Shown one piece after another: positions 1 through 7,929 of a stretch of 64,000 nucleotides of DNA. The stretch spans positions 497,397 to 561,396 of the forward strand of contig UEIF01000021.1 of NCBI GenBank assembly GCA_900468805.1, in the 5' to 3' direction. The stretch's first letter is position 1; every line of letters starts with the position of its first letter. This DNA is from Hyphomicrobiales bacterium (GTDB lineage: Bacteria > Pseudomonadota > Alphaproteobacteria > Rhizobiales > Rhizobiaceae). The translations under genes were made by a program, and so were the position numbers. The notes beneath the pieces were generated by a model. It had not been told where the DNA came from. It was given only the letters and a program-made list of their open reading frames with translations, and did no database searches.

Positions 1-49
1 GCCGCGACTTGACAGCGGCGGCCATCTGTTGGAAGTCTCAAGTCATCAG

Positions 50-123
50 GCGGGTGTAGCTCAATGGTAGAGCAGCAGCTTCCCAAGCTGAATACGAGGG
101 TTCGATTCCCTTCACCCGCTCCA
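50..123 (+). tRNA. tRNA-Gly (CCC anticodon)
   Basis: The sequence folds as a full cloverleaf: the acceptor arm GCGGGTG pairs with CACCCGC, the D stem is GCTC/GAGC, the anticodon loop is TTCCCAA giving anticodon CCC, the T arm is AGGG-TTCGATT-CCCT, and the CCA end is genome-encoded. The top pair of the anticodon stem (G27/A43) is mismatched. An exact TTGACA lies at 9-14, about 36 bases upstream, and could be its -35 box, but no convincing -10 follows. A small lipoprotein gene lies immediately downstream on the other strand. Confidence 0.95.
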
Positions 124-133
124 GCTACTCCTC

Positions 134-415
134 TCAATCTCTTCCGAAAATGTTGATTGGCCTGTATCGGCGATGCGCGATCGCCAACGTGCGGTCCGGA
201 CGGATGATATAGGTCTCCTCGACCTGCCGGCCGTACTGGTCGATGAAATCGTGCGGGAAGGTCGAGCCGATGGGCGACTTCGTCAGTTTCGTGCGCGGCT
301 GGCCGTTATAGGTGATGCTGCCGGGAATGGGCTCGATGCCGGGACCCGTATATTCGACGGTCGTGCAGCCGGCGAGCGCCAGCGCGCCGATGAGGCCAAG
401 TGCGATCAGTTTCAT
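134..415 (-). CDS. Small outer-membrane-type lipoprotein (paralogue of 53027-53293)
   Basis: This is a 93-residue protein with a short lipoprotein signal peptide ending in the lipobox LALAGC (Cys17), so it is predicted to be lipidated and anchored in the cell envelope. The mature part carries the blocks PIPGSITY and GQPRTKLTKSPIGS, then a Tyr/Arg-rich tail. The same blocks occur, in the same order, in the lipoprotein at 53027-53293, so the two are paralogues. No function is recognised. The ATG at 415 is preceded by an AAGG about 10 bases upstream. It stands alone, between tRNA-Gly and a divergent VOC gene. Confidence 0.8.
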   Translation of the reverse strand: MKLIALGLIGALALAGCTTVEYTGPGIEPIPGSITYNGQPRTKLTKSPIGSTFPHDFIDQYGRQVEETYIIRPDRTLAIAHRRYRPINIFGRD

Positions 416-773
416 ATTGGAAGCCTTTCTTTCCGCAGCACGGTGTCATTGTACCGCAAATTGCGAAAAGCTCACGATACAAACGGCGCGCACGTCTTCA
501 ACCCTTCGAGAAGTGCCCGGGTAAAGGTTGTGATCGTTCGCGCCAATCGTCCGACCGATCTGATTGCCGCTCGTGGCGCGATCTGCTAGAGCGGCACTGT
601 CGAAAAAGGCAGGATCGGATGAGGTAAGCCCGGTCCCTTCCATCATCGGAAGCTCTGCTCCGTGTTTCACATGAGAACCCGCGACGTGGCCCGCATGCGA
701 ATGCGGGGTCCCGGCGGCATGCGGAGCGTAAAGAACGCACTCCTCCGGGATTTCATTTTCGAAGGAGACAGTC
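416..773. other. Intergenic region between divergent genes; possible structured leader
   Basis: The stretch is 358 bases without a convincing gene. The half next to the VOC gene (about 650-773) holds a 7-bp hairpin CCCGCAT/ATGCGGG closed by a GCGA tetraloop at 690-707. That hairpin sits inside a GCTCCG/CGGAGC pair (657-662 with 722-727). A CTCCT at 740-744 could pair with the AGGAG Shine-Dalgarno at 763-767. It may be a regulated 5' leader, but in GC-rich DNA such pairings also arise by chance. Confidence 0.3.
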
Positions 774-1157
774 ATGCGTTTGAACCATCTTGATTTCTAC
801 GTGCCCGATATCGCCGCTGCGGCCGATTTCTTCCTGCGTTATTTCAGTCTGGAATTGCGGGAGATGAACGAACGGATCGGGCGGGCGATCCTCCACGACG
901 AGCAGGGCACAGAGATCGTTCTCAGTCGCCCACTGCCGAAATTCGGCGGTGCCGATCAGGTCGAGCTGCAGTGGCAGACCTATCATATCGGCTTCATCCT
1001 CACCGAAAGATCGGATGTCGATCGCCTTCATGTCCGCCTGGCGGCGGATGGTGCTGCCGTTTCCGGACCACCCGCTGCCATCCGCGGTGGCTGGCTGTTC
1101 TATTGCATGGCGCCCGGCAACGTGCTCGTCGAGGTCGGCTGGCGCCCACAAGCCTGA
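774..1157 (+). CDS. VOC-family (glyoxalase/bleomycin-resistance fold) protein
   Basis: This 127-residue protein has the vicinal-oxygen-chelate fold pattern: an N-terminal HLDFYV strand, a central TYHIGF strand and a C-terminal strand VLVEVGW. Candidate metal ligands are His5, His71 and Glu120, the usual spacing for one VOC module. Family members include glyoxalases, dioxygenases and antibiotic-binding proteins; the substrate cannot be read from the sequence. The start is well placed behind GAAGGAG. It is probably cytosolic and monocistronic, since the next gene downstream runs the opposite way. A second VOC protein is encoded at 27172-27537. Confidence 0.85.
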   Translation: MRLNHLDFYVPDIAAAADFFLRYFSLELREMNERIGRAILHDEQGTEIVLSRPLPKFGGADQVELQWQTYHIGFILTERSDVDRLHVRLAADGAAVSGPPAAIRGGWLFYCMAPGNVLVEVGWRPQA

Positions 1158-1219
1158 AAAGGCCTGAAACGAGAATGGGCGGCCGAAGCCGCCCATTCAC
1201 ATTCAAGCAGGTTTTCAGC

Positions 1220-3211
1220 TCAGAATTCCGTCCAGTCGGCCTCCTGGCTGCTGGAAGGGGCGGCCGCGCTGTTCTTGCCGAAGGCGTTGGCGATCTTCTG
1301 GCCGAGGGCGCGGGCCGGCGAAGCCTTCGGGCGTGCCGTGCTTTCGGCAACACGCACCGGGGTTCTCGCGGCCGGTCGTGCGGCGGCGCGCGGTGCGGTC
1401 GGGATCGGCGCGCTCGCAACGAATCCGCCGGTGCCGGTCAGGCGGAACTGGCCGAGCAGGTTGTTGAGTGCCGTCGCTTCCGTTGCAAGGCCGTGGCTTG
1501 CCGCGGTGGATTCCTCGACCATCGCCGCATTCTGCTGCGTGCTCTGGTCCATGGTGTTGACGGCGGTATTGATCTCCTGCAGGCCGGTCGACTGCTCGCG
1601 GGCAGCTTCGGCGATCGCATGGACGTGCTGGTTGATTTCCTGCACCTCGTGGACGATCGCATCGAGCGCCTTGCCCGTTTCGCCGACCAGTGAGACGCCG
1701 GTCTGCACATGCGTGCCGGATGTGTTGATCAGCGCCTTGATTTCCTTGGCGGCGTTTGCAGAGCGCTGGGCCAGTTCGCGGACTTCCTGTGCGACGACCG
1801 CAAAGCCCTTGCCGGCTTCACCGGCACGCGCGGCTTCGACACCGGCGTTCAGCGCCAAAAGGTTCGTCTGGAAGGCGATATCGTCGATGACGCCGATGAT
1901 ATTGCCGATCTCGACGGAGGACTGCTCGATCTGATGCATGGCAGCGACCGCCTTGCGGACGATGTCGCCGGACTTCTCGGCACCAAGGCGGGTGCGGGCG
2001 ACGAGCTGGCTTGCCTCTTCTGCACGCTTTGCCGCGTCCTTCACCGTTATGGTGATCTCTTCGAGGGCTGCTGCCGTTTCTTCGACGGAAGCGGCCTGCT
2101 GCTCGGTGCGCTTCGAAAGCTCGTCGGCAGACGAACGGATCTCGTTGGCGCCGGCGCCGATCGCCCGGGCATTGGAGCCGACCGTATGCATGGTCTCGTT
2201 GAGCTTCTCGACCGAGTTGTTGAAGTCCTGGCGCAGCGCATCGAGATGCGCGACGAAGGGTTCGTTGATATTCGAGGCCAGGTCGCCGGCGGCAAGGCGG
2301 CGCAGGCCATCGCCGAGTGCTGAGACGGCGCGTTCGAGTTCGGATGCCTCGCGGGTACTCTGCGCCTCGCGATCGCGGCGCTCGTTGTCGCTGACGCTGC
2401 GGTCGGCTTCAGCGCGTGCTTCGAGGGCAATACGCTCGACCGCGTTGTCGCGGAAGATCGAGACGGCCTTCGCCATCTGGCCGACTTCGTCGCCGCGGTC
2501 GAGACCGCTGATCTCGCTGCCGGTATCGCCTGCGGCAAGCTGCGTCATGCGGTCACGCAGCTTCGCCATGGGGGTGGTGATACCGATCTGGGCGACGACG
2601 ACGCTGAGACCGACGGCGCCGACGACGGCAAGGCCGATCAGCGCGAAACAGAGGTTGATACTGTCGTTGACGGAAGCCGAAAGCGCGTCGCCGCCGTCGT
2701 TGAGCATCGCCATCATCGCATCGTTGTTGGCGATCATCTTCGGCGTCAGCGCGTTGAGCTTGGCATTGATCAGGGCGACATTCGCCAGCGCGCCGGCGCT
2801 GTCCTTGGTCTTGCTCTGCTCGACGATCTTGTTCGCCAGAGCTTCGATTTCATCGATGCCGGCCTGGATTTCATCGACCGCCGCCTTGCGGCTGGGCACG
2901 AGCGCCAGCGCTTGCGTCATGCGGTCGCGTGCCTGCGGCAGCTTGCTCGGTGTCGCGAGCGCCGATTGGAATGCCGGCGTATCGGGCTTCATTTCGGCCA
3001 GCAGACTGACCTGCAGTACCGATGCGACGACCGATGCGCTGGCGCGCGCGCTCTGCATCGAGGCCAGCGCCTCATGGTCGATGAAGGCACTGTAGGCCGC
3101 GTCCGCTCGGCGGAACTCGGAGATGACATAGATCATTCCGGCCATCGTGATCAGCCCCAGGAGCGCCACGACCGAGATGATTTTTGTGCGGATTTTCAGA
3201 TGTTTCAGCAT
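1220..3211 (-). CDS. Methyl-accepting chemotaxis protein (transmembrane)
   Basis: This is a 663-residue chemoreceptor that relays ligand binding to CheA/CheW. Visible parts are TM1 at about 11-30, a helical periplasmic sensor (about 31-186), TM2 at 187-209, a HAMP domain at 210-262, a second HAMP-like helical segment near 300-345, and the cytoplasmic coiled coil. The highly conserved hairpin tip (IDDIAFQTNLLALNAGVEAA) is near 442-461. The protein ends in DWTEF, an acidic-aromatic pentapeptide of the type that tethers CheR and CheB. The region before it is rich in Ala and Pro, as expected for a flexible linker. No other chemotaxis gene is nearby, so it is an orphan receptor. A small hairpin (CACCCG/CGGGTG) lies just upstream of its start near 3220-3237. 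Confidence 0.95.
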   Translation of the reverse strand: MLKHLKIRTKIISVVALLGLITMAGMIYVISEFRRADAAYSAFIDHEALASMQSARASASVVASVLQVSLLAEMKPDTPAFQSALATPSKLPQARDRMTQALALVPSRKAAVDEIQAGIDEIEALANKIVEQSKTKDSAGALANVALINAKLNALTPKMIANNDAMMAMLNDGGDALSASVNDSINLCFALIGLAVVGAVGLSVVVAQIGITTPMAKLRDRMTQLAAGDTGSEISGLDRGDEVGQMAKAVSIFRDNAVERIALEARAEADRSVSDNERRDREAQSTREASELERAVSALGDGLRRLAAGDLASNINEPFVAHLDALRQDFNNSVEKLNETMHTVGSNARAIGAGANEIRSSADELSKRTEQQAASVEETAAALEEITITVKDAAKRAEEASQLVARTRLGAEKSGDIVRKAVAAMHQIEQSSVEIGNIIGVIDDIAFQTNLLALNAGVEAARAGEAGKGFAVVAQEVRELAQRSANAAKEIKALINTSGTHVQTGVSLVGETGKALDAIVHEVQEINQHVHAIAEAAREQSTGLQEINTAVNTMDQSTQQNAAMVEESTAASHGLATEATALNNLLGQFRLTGTGGFVASAPIPTAPRAAARPAARTPVRVAESTARPKASPARALGQKIANAFGKNSAAAPSSSQEADWTEF

Positions 3212-3662
3212 GGAAATGTCACCCGATTAGCCGGGTGTGTTGCGAACCCGGTGCTTTTGAAATCATTTGTTGTAGAACGATTCTTCGGTATTGCGCTGGC
3301 GGGGGATACCTTGAGAGGTTCGACATGCGCATCATGCGATCGGCCGGCGAGGTCGATGTCGTCGCGACAAATAAGACGGGATATTGCTTAATTCCGCGCT
3401 AACGGGCTCGGGGCGTGGCCGTAAATTCCAGAGGCGTGGTTGTTATTTGTGCTTAAGCGTTCAAAAATGCAATTTATGCGAAATTTTTGTGTGGCTGGCA
3501 TGGCGTCGAACTCCACGAAAGACCGTGCTTTGAAGGCCGACGCGTCGTTCTGATTCCACCGAAGCGCAGTCTGCTACCTGCCGGGCCATATTCCCCGATG
3601 GGTATGATTCTGTTACATCTCTGCCGGGCGGCAGGCGCGGCGCTTAACTTGAGGCAGGTCAT
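3212..3662. other. Intergenic region between divergent MCP and solute-binding genes
   Basis: These 451 bases have no ORF with a credible ribosome-binding site. They should hold the two divergent promoters. The middle (about 3420-3490) is AT-richer than the surroundings. Apart from the short CACCCG-ATTAGC-CGGGTG hairpin next to the chemoreceptor start, no convincing element was identified. Confidence 0.5.
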
Positions 3663-4538
3663 ATGGTGCAATCTAAACCGGCGTTTCCGGCTCCAAGAGG
3701 GATTTTTATCCTTTGCCTGTTTTCGGTTGCACTGCTTTCGGCTTTTTCCGTTTTTGCGCAGCAGGCAGGACCGTCCGTGCCGCTGCTGTTCGATTCCCGT
3801 GAACGCCTGGCAAAGCCCGACCTTTCCTCGCTCGTGCGGTTGCGCTTCCTGACTTCCGTGGACTTCCCGCCCTTCAATTTCAGCGACCAGAACGGCAAGC
3901 TCTCCGGCTTCAACGTCGATCTCGCCCGCGAGATCTGCGGCGAACTGGAGATTGCCGACAAGTGCCAGATTCAGGCGCTGCCCTTTGCCGACCTGCAGAA
4001 GGCGCTCGCCGGCTCGCAGGGTGATGCCGTCATCGCCGGACTTGCCGTCACGCCCGAGCTGCGCCGCGAGTTCCTCTTCTCCCGCCCCTATCTGATGCTG
4101 CCGGCCCGCTTCGTCCGCAACACGGCCGTCTCCGTGATCGGAACGACGGCTGCCGGCCTCGCAGGCCATCCGGTCGGCGTCGTCAAGGGCACCGTGCATG
4201 AGGCCATGCTGGCGGCCTTCTTCCCCGCCATCAAGGCGCAGCCCTTTGACAACAAGGAGGCACTGCTGACAGCCTTGAAGGAACGCAAGGTCGATGCCGC
4301 CTTTGCCGATGCGCTGCAGCTTTCCTTCTGGGTCGCTTCGCCCGCTTCGGACAAGTGCTGTTCCCTGTTCGACGGGCCCTACACATCAGAGCATTTCCTG
4401 GGCGAGGGCATGACGATCATGCTGCGCCAGAACGACAGCGTGCTGACGGCGGCGATCGACCACGCGCTGGCAACGCTCTCGCGCAATGGCCGCCTGGAGG
4501 AAATCTATCTGCGCTATTTCCCTTACGGGCTGTATTAG
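3663..4538 (+). CDS. Periplasmic solute-binding protein, family 3
   Basis: This 291-residue exported protein resembles the substrate-binding components of polar amino-acid ABC importers (SBP_bac_3 fold). Residues 1-36 form a signal peptide ending after VFAQQ. The mature domain begins with FLTSVDFPPFNFSDQNGKLSGFNVDLA, the typical ligand-pocket start of the family. It continues with AVIAGLAVTPELRREFLFSRPY and a ligand-dependent hinge region around VGVVKGTVHEAML. No permease or ATPase genes are adjacent, so it is an orphan binding protein or a stand-alone sensor. Its TAG stop lies inside an intergenic repeat. The start ATG follows GAGGCAGGTCAT. Confidence 0.88.
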   Translation: MVQSKPAFPAPRGIFILCLFSVALLSAFSVFAQQAGPSVPLLFDSRERLAKPDLSSLVRLRFLTSVDFPPFNFSDQNGKLSGFNVDLAREICGELEIADKCQIQALPFADLQKALAGSQGDAVIAGLAVTPELRREFLFSRPYLMLPARFVRNTAVSVIGTTAAGLAGHPVGVVKGTVHEAMLAAFFPAIKAQPFDNKEALLTALKERKVDAAFADALQLSFWVASPASDKCCSLFDGPYTSEHFLGEGMTIMLRQNDSVLTAAIDHALATLSRNGRLEEIYLRYFPYGLY

Positions 4539-4593
4539 AGCAATTCCAGCAAAAGTGTGCAGCGGTTTGCCTCCGGAAATGCGTTAAAAAAGG
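4537..4593 (+). repeat. Dispersed intergenic repeat, family A, copy 1
   Basis: The element starts AGAGCAATTCCAGCAAAAGT and continues GTGCAGCGG-TTTGCCTCCGGAAATGCG. It is closely similar to 60730-60800. It lies between the 3' ends of the convergent solute-binding and terB genes. Its first bases provide the TAG stop of the upstream gene, as they do in copy 2. The motif is one I recognise as common between genes in rhizobia; the function is unknown. Confidence 0.75.
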
Positions 4594-4601
4594 AGAGAGG
4601 T

Positions 4602-5015
4602 TTACCCCTTGCGGAAGCGGGCGATCGCGCTGCGCTCGATGGCGGCACAGGTCAGCTTGTCGAGGCTGAGACGGTCGCGCAGCAGGCTGAGCAGCCGCAA
4701 TTCTTCAGCTTTCACGGAAAGGTCGGCGGCGGCGACTTCGACTGCCAGCGCATAGGCCGTGTCGTAGAGCCGGGCGGGCAGCGTGTCGCGCACCGTCTCC
4801 AGAACCACATCCAGCCCTTCCGGGCCGGCCAGCAGCGAGGCGCAGTCGCGGGCGACGGAAATCAGATTGTCGTCGTCGAAATCACGGAATACCGGCAGGA
4901 AGCCGATGAGCTGGCCGATCCTTTCCATTTCCCGATCGTTCATGGTGCTGTCGACGGCAGATGCCATGACCATCACATAGATCAGGGCGTCGTGGGCTGA
5001 AAGCGGCTTGTTCAT
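4602..5015 (-). CDS. TerB-family tellurite-resistance-like protein
   Basis: This 137-residue, all-helical acidic protein matches the TerB fold: an N-terminal helix with DALIYVMVMASAVDSTMNDREMERIGQLI, and a second acidic repeat AVEVAAADLSVKAEELRLLSLLRDRL. The duplicated D-x-x-x-x-x-x-E motif is the family metal-binding signature. Stand-alone TerB proteins are frequent in rhizobia and are not proof of tellurite resistance; membrane-associated stress sensing is the general idea for the family. No other ter gene is present. It is convergent with the solute-binding protein gene. Confidence 0.85.
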   Translation of the reverse strand: MNKPLSAHDALIYVMVMASAVDSTMNDREMERIGQLIGFLPVFRDFDDDNLISVARDCASLLAGPEGLDVVLETVRDTLPARLYDTAYALAVEVAAADLSVKAEELRLLSLLRDRLSLDKLTCAAIERSAIARFRKG

Positions 5016-5063
5016 GTCTGATTCCCTCTTCGATGAGCGGAGATTAGGAATTGGCAGTCGCCA

Positions 5064-5828
5064 TTACAAGGGATTGGCCGGTTCAGGCCGGGGCGCTGCC
5101 GCCGGCCTGCGGCGCGGATCCTCGCCGTGGATGCCTTTCTTCGCTTGTTTTGCCTTTTGGCCGGCAGCGGCAAGCGGCGAACCCGGTTGCGCCTCAGCCC
5201 AGCCGTTTTCCACCAGCCACGTGCCGATATCCTGCTGTCCCAGCCGGCAGGCAGTCCTCGCCATATCCTGCCATGCATCGGAAGGCAGGTCGCAATCGAT
5301 CGTGCGGTTGCGCAGGAAAAGCCGCAGCGCCGTCTTTGCCATCATGCCGCACGGCCATTCCCTTCCCTCCGATCCGCAGCTCTTGTCCGCGGGCGTCGCA
5401 ATGACGCCGACAATCTGCAGCCTGCGTTTGCCGAAGGAGAGGACACCGGCATTCTCCACCGTCGGCCGCAACAGCTCCACGCTGTCTTTTCCCTCGGGCG
5501 TGGCCGACGGCGTCTCGGTCGCTACCGGAGCATTCTGCGCCGTTTCATCCGCTGTTGCATCTTCGGAGGGAGGCGGGGAGGTGGCCCCTGCCGGCTCTGA
5601 TGCTGCAGGCTCCGTTGCCCGGGCAATCAGCGCTGCATCTTCATCCGTAAGCGTTGCAGGCGGTTTTGCCATATCGGCATTCGCATCTGGCAGTTTTGTG
5701 GCCGCGCCGCTGACATCCGTGTCAGGTACCGATCCATCGCCGCCATCGAGCCGCGCTTGCCCTGCCAGCAGCAGGCCGACTACCATCGCCATCCCCGCGA
5801 TACCTGTGATGAAGGCTGCAGGGCGCAT
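5064..5828 (-). CDS. Membrane-anchored thermonuclease-fold protein, probably inactive
   Basis: This 254-residue protein has one N-terminal transmembrane segment (about 6-23), a long low-complexity Ala/Thr/Pro/Asp-rich linker (about 25-120), and a C-terminal staphylococcal-nuclease-like domain (about 125-225, KRRLQIVGVIATPADKSCGS ... CGMMAKTALRLFL ... DIGTWLVENGWAEA). The core strands and the final LV..GWA helix are recognisable. However, the catalytic signatures of active thermonucleases (DGDT, the IDAPE glutamate, YGR) are replaced. It therefore looks like a degenerate nuclease fold, possibly binding nucleic acid or wall polymer in the periplasm. It follows the LexA-like regulator gene by 11 bases and is probably co-transcribed with it. 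Confidence 0.75.
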   Translation of the reverse strand: MRPAAFITGIAGMAMVVGLLLAGQARLDGGDGSVPDTDVSGAATKLPDANADMAKPPATLTDEDAALIARATEPAASEPAGATSPPPSEDATADETAQNAPVATETPSATPEGKDSVELLRPTVENAGVLSFGKRRLQIVGVIATPADKSCGSEGREWPCGMMAKTALRLFLRNRTIDCDLPSDAWQDMARTACRLGQQDIGTWLVENGWAEAQPGSPLAAAGQKAKQAKKGIHGEDPRRRPAAAPRPEPANPL

Positions 5829-5839
5829 GGATTATTTTC

Positions 5840-6508
5840 CTATTGGCTGGCCCATATGATCCGGGCGATCCATTCGACGTCGGAAAGCTCGATCGTCCGG
5901 TTGGGATGTTCGGGGTTGAGCGACAGCAGTTCGATGGAACGCGGGCTCTGGCGCAGCAGCACCTTGGCCATGACCTCGCCCTCGCGCGTCTTGACGACGA
6001 CGCGGTCGTTGCGGCGCACCTGCGCACCGGGCTCCACGATCAGCACATCGCCGTCGCGATAGAGCGGCATCATGCTCTCGCCCTGCACTTCCAGCGCATA
6101 GACCCCCGCCTTCTGCGAGGGGCCTGCCGGAAATTCCACCACGTCCCAGCCCTGGCCTGCCGGAAAGCCGCCATCGTCGAAAAAGCCGCCGGCACCTGCC
6201 TGCGCAAAGCCGAGCAGGGGAATGGAGTTTCCCTGCGACGCAAAAATACCGTCCGGCAGGTTGGCGGCAGCTGCCCCCGCCGGTCGCATGAAGCCCATGA
6301 ACTGCTCCATGCTTGCCCCCGTCGCCTCCAGCACCTTGGCGATGGATTCAGTCGAGGGCCAGCGCAGGCGTCCGTCCGCCGAAAGTCGCTTGGATTTGTT
6401 GAAGGAGGTCGGATCGAGCCCTGCCCGTCGCGCAAGACCCGACGGCGTCAGGTCATGCCGTTCGGCAAGCCCGTCGATCGCTCCCCAGATCTGGTCGTGT
6501 GACAGCAT
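5840..6508 (-). CDS. LexA-like regulator: HTH + S24 autoprotease domain
   Basis: This is a 222-residue repressor-type protein. Residues about 5-72 form an XRE-like helix-turn-helix (LTPSGLARRAGLDPTSFNKS). Residues about 95-215 form an S24 peptidase domain with a candidate Ala-Gly self-cleavage site in FAQAGAGG (about 104-105), catalytic Ser145 in QGESM and catalytic Lys182 in EVMAK. It thus has everything needed for RecA-stimulated or stress-triggered self-cleavage, as in phage CI and LexA. No phage genes surround it, so it is probably a chromosomal stress regulator. It likely controls itself and the downstream nuclease-fold gene. Start ATG at 6508. Confidence 0.88.
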   Translation of the reverse strand: MLSHDQIWGAIDGLAERHDLTPSGLARRAGLDPTSFNKSKRLSADGRLRWPSTESIAKVLEATGASMEQFMGFMRPAGAAAANLPDGIFASQGNSIPLLGFAQAGAGGFFDDGGFPAGQGWDVVEFPAGPSQKAGVYALEVQGESMMPLYRDGDVLIVEPGAQVRRNDRVVVKTREGEVMAKVLLRQSPRSIELLSLNPEHPNRTIELSDVEWIARIIWASQ

Positions 6509-6620
6509 ATGCGTCCGGTCCCGCGGTCCGTCCGGCCGCTTTCTATCGCCGGCAGATTAGCCGAGGCATCTCCCCGAGTAAAGTGAAAATGAGGAATAAA
6601 ATCCTGTCTCGTGAGGGTGC

Positions 6621-6678
6621 CATGCGTCCATTCGGACGCACAAGGGACGCCCTGACTCTTTAAATCTGCGCATCAGGT
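6621..6678 (+). repeat. RIME-like palindromic repeat (family B), partial copy 1
   Basis: The element opens with the palindrome GCGTCCATTCGGACGC, then CACAAGGGACGCCCTGACTC and TTTAAATCTGCGCATCAGG. It is related to copies at 60412-60507 and 52930-53019. This copy lacks the second hairpin, and its end touches the stop codon of the response-regulator gene. It is probably a truncated rhizobial intergenic mosaic element. Confidence 0.7.
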
Positions 6679-6679
6679 T

Positions 6680-7327
6680 TTAGGCGACCATCGCCATGTT
6701 GATCTTGCCGAGCTGGATCACCGCCTGCGTGCGGCTGTCGACGTTGAGCTTCAGCAGGATCGCCGAGACATGCGCCTTGATCGTCGCCTCGGAAACCCCG
6801 AGTTCGTAGGCGATCTGCTTGTTGAGCAGCCCTTCGCCAAGCATGGTCAGCACTCGACTCTGTTGCGGTGTCAGCGTGTGCAGGCGATGGATGAGGTCGG
6901 CGACATCGGGATCCTGTTCCTGTCCGTCGCGATAGTTCTCCGGCGTGGCGATATCGCCTGCGAGGACCGTCTGGATGCCGCGGCGGATATCCTCGATGCC
7001 TGAGGATTTCGAAATGAAGCCGGAAGCGCCGAGCTCCAGCGCCCGGCGGATTGTCGTGGTGTCATCGGTCGCCGAGATGATGACGATCGGCAGGCTGACG
7101 AATTCGGAGCGCAGCGCCATCAGGCCGGAAAAACCGCTCACCCCCGGCATGGCGAGATCAAGCAGCATCAGGTCCGCATCCGGATGCCCCGTCGCCGCCG
7201 TCCTTGCCGCCGAGAAATCCCCGGCCTCGACGATTGCCTGCCGGCCTTCCATGCCGATCACCGCCTGCCGCAGCGCATCGCGAAACAGCGGATGGTCGTC
7301 GGCAATGATGATTGTCTGTTCCTGCAT
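6680..7327 (-). CDS. LuxR/NarL-family response regulator
   Basis: This 215-residue protein has an N-terminal receiver domain (1-120) with the acidic pair Asp10/Asp11, phosphoacceptor Asp57 in LLDLAMPG, and the conserved Lys in FISKSSG. A C-terminal LuxR-type HTH follows (about 145-208, LTPQQSRVLTMLGEGLLNKQ then IAYELGVSEATIKAHVSAIL). It is predicted to be a phosphorylation-controlled transcription factor. No histidine kinase gene is adjacent, so the partner is elsewhere. A RIME-like repeat abuts its 3' end. Confidence 0.93.
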   Translation of the reverse strand: MQEQTIIIADDHPLFRDALRQAVIGMEGRQAIVEAGDFSAARTAATGHPDADLMLLDLAMPGVSGFSGLMALRSEFVSLPIVIISATDDTTTIRRALELGASGFISKSSGIEDIRRGIQTVLAGDIATPENYRDGQEQDPDVADLIHRLHTLTPQQSRVLTMLGEGLLNKQIAYELGVSEATIKAHVSAILLKLNVDSRTQAVIQLGKINMAMVA

Positions 7328-7417
7328 CGAAAACTCCCTCCCAAGAGTTCGATCCCGTCAGTCCTGTCCGGCTCCCCCGCACGAACATGACTCTCCACTT
7401 ATATGAATATAACCGGA

Positions 7418-7816
7418 TCAACTCCGCTGCGGAAGAGGATTGGCCTCATCTTCGGCCCGGAATTCCCGCACTATACCCATGAAACTGCGCATCATCCGCT
7501 CCATGATGCCGATCGAGCGGTCCACTTCCGCATCTGTCGGCAGGGCGGGCCGCCCGGCTGTATTCTTCTCCAGGGCACTGACACGGTCGGAAAGCCGGTC
7601 GAGTTCATCCTCGTAGGCGGCGCGTTCATCGGCCGCCATACGGCAGACGAGCGCCCCGTCCTTTTCGGTGCAGAGCGACATCGCCCCCGTCTGCCGGTCG
7701 AGGCGCACGAAATGGTCGCCGCTGCGTTCGAGCTGGAAGCGCGTCGCATCGGGCTCCGCGGCAAAAGCCGCAAGCGGCAGAAGACCGGCGGCAAGCGTAA
7801 TTGCAAATGCCTTCAT
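7418..7816 (-). CDS. Exported protein of unknown function
   Basis: This is a 132-residue protein with a Sec signal peptide (residues 1-19, AxA site in LAAFAAEP). A short beta segment with two cysteines (SLCTEKDGALVCRMA) follows; these may form a disulfide. The C-terminal half is a charged helix (about 68-130, YEDELDRLSDRVSALEKN) likely to form a coiled coil. The ATG at 7816 was chosen because a GGAGG lies 7 bases upstream and because it begins the signal peptide; longer in-frame reads start without an RBS. I do not recognise a named family. Confidence 0.75.
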   Translation of the reverse strand: MKAFAITLAAGLLPLAAFAAEPDATRFQLERSGDHFVRLDRQTGAMSLCTEKDGALVCRMAADERAAYEDELDRLSDRVSALEKNTAGRPALPTDAEVDRSIGIMERMMRSFMGIVREFRAEDEANPLPQRS

Positions 7817-7929
7817 CGTCTCATCCTCCGCAAAGCGTGGTACCAGCCCGTTTTTGAGTCCGCAGGCGTGGACATCGCCGCCTCTTTGAGGCAAAGCCGT
7901 CCTCACAAAGGCCAGCCACTGGGATCATC

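Noticed and set aside
446..775. A 109-codon minus-strand reading frame in the gap before the VOC gene
   Set aside because: No ribosome-binding site, unnatural composition and no resemblance to a protein family.
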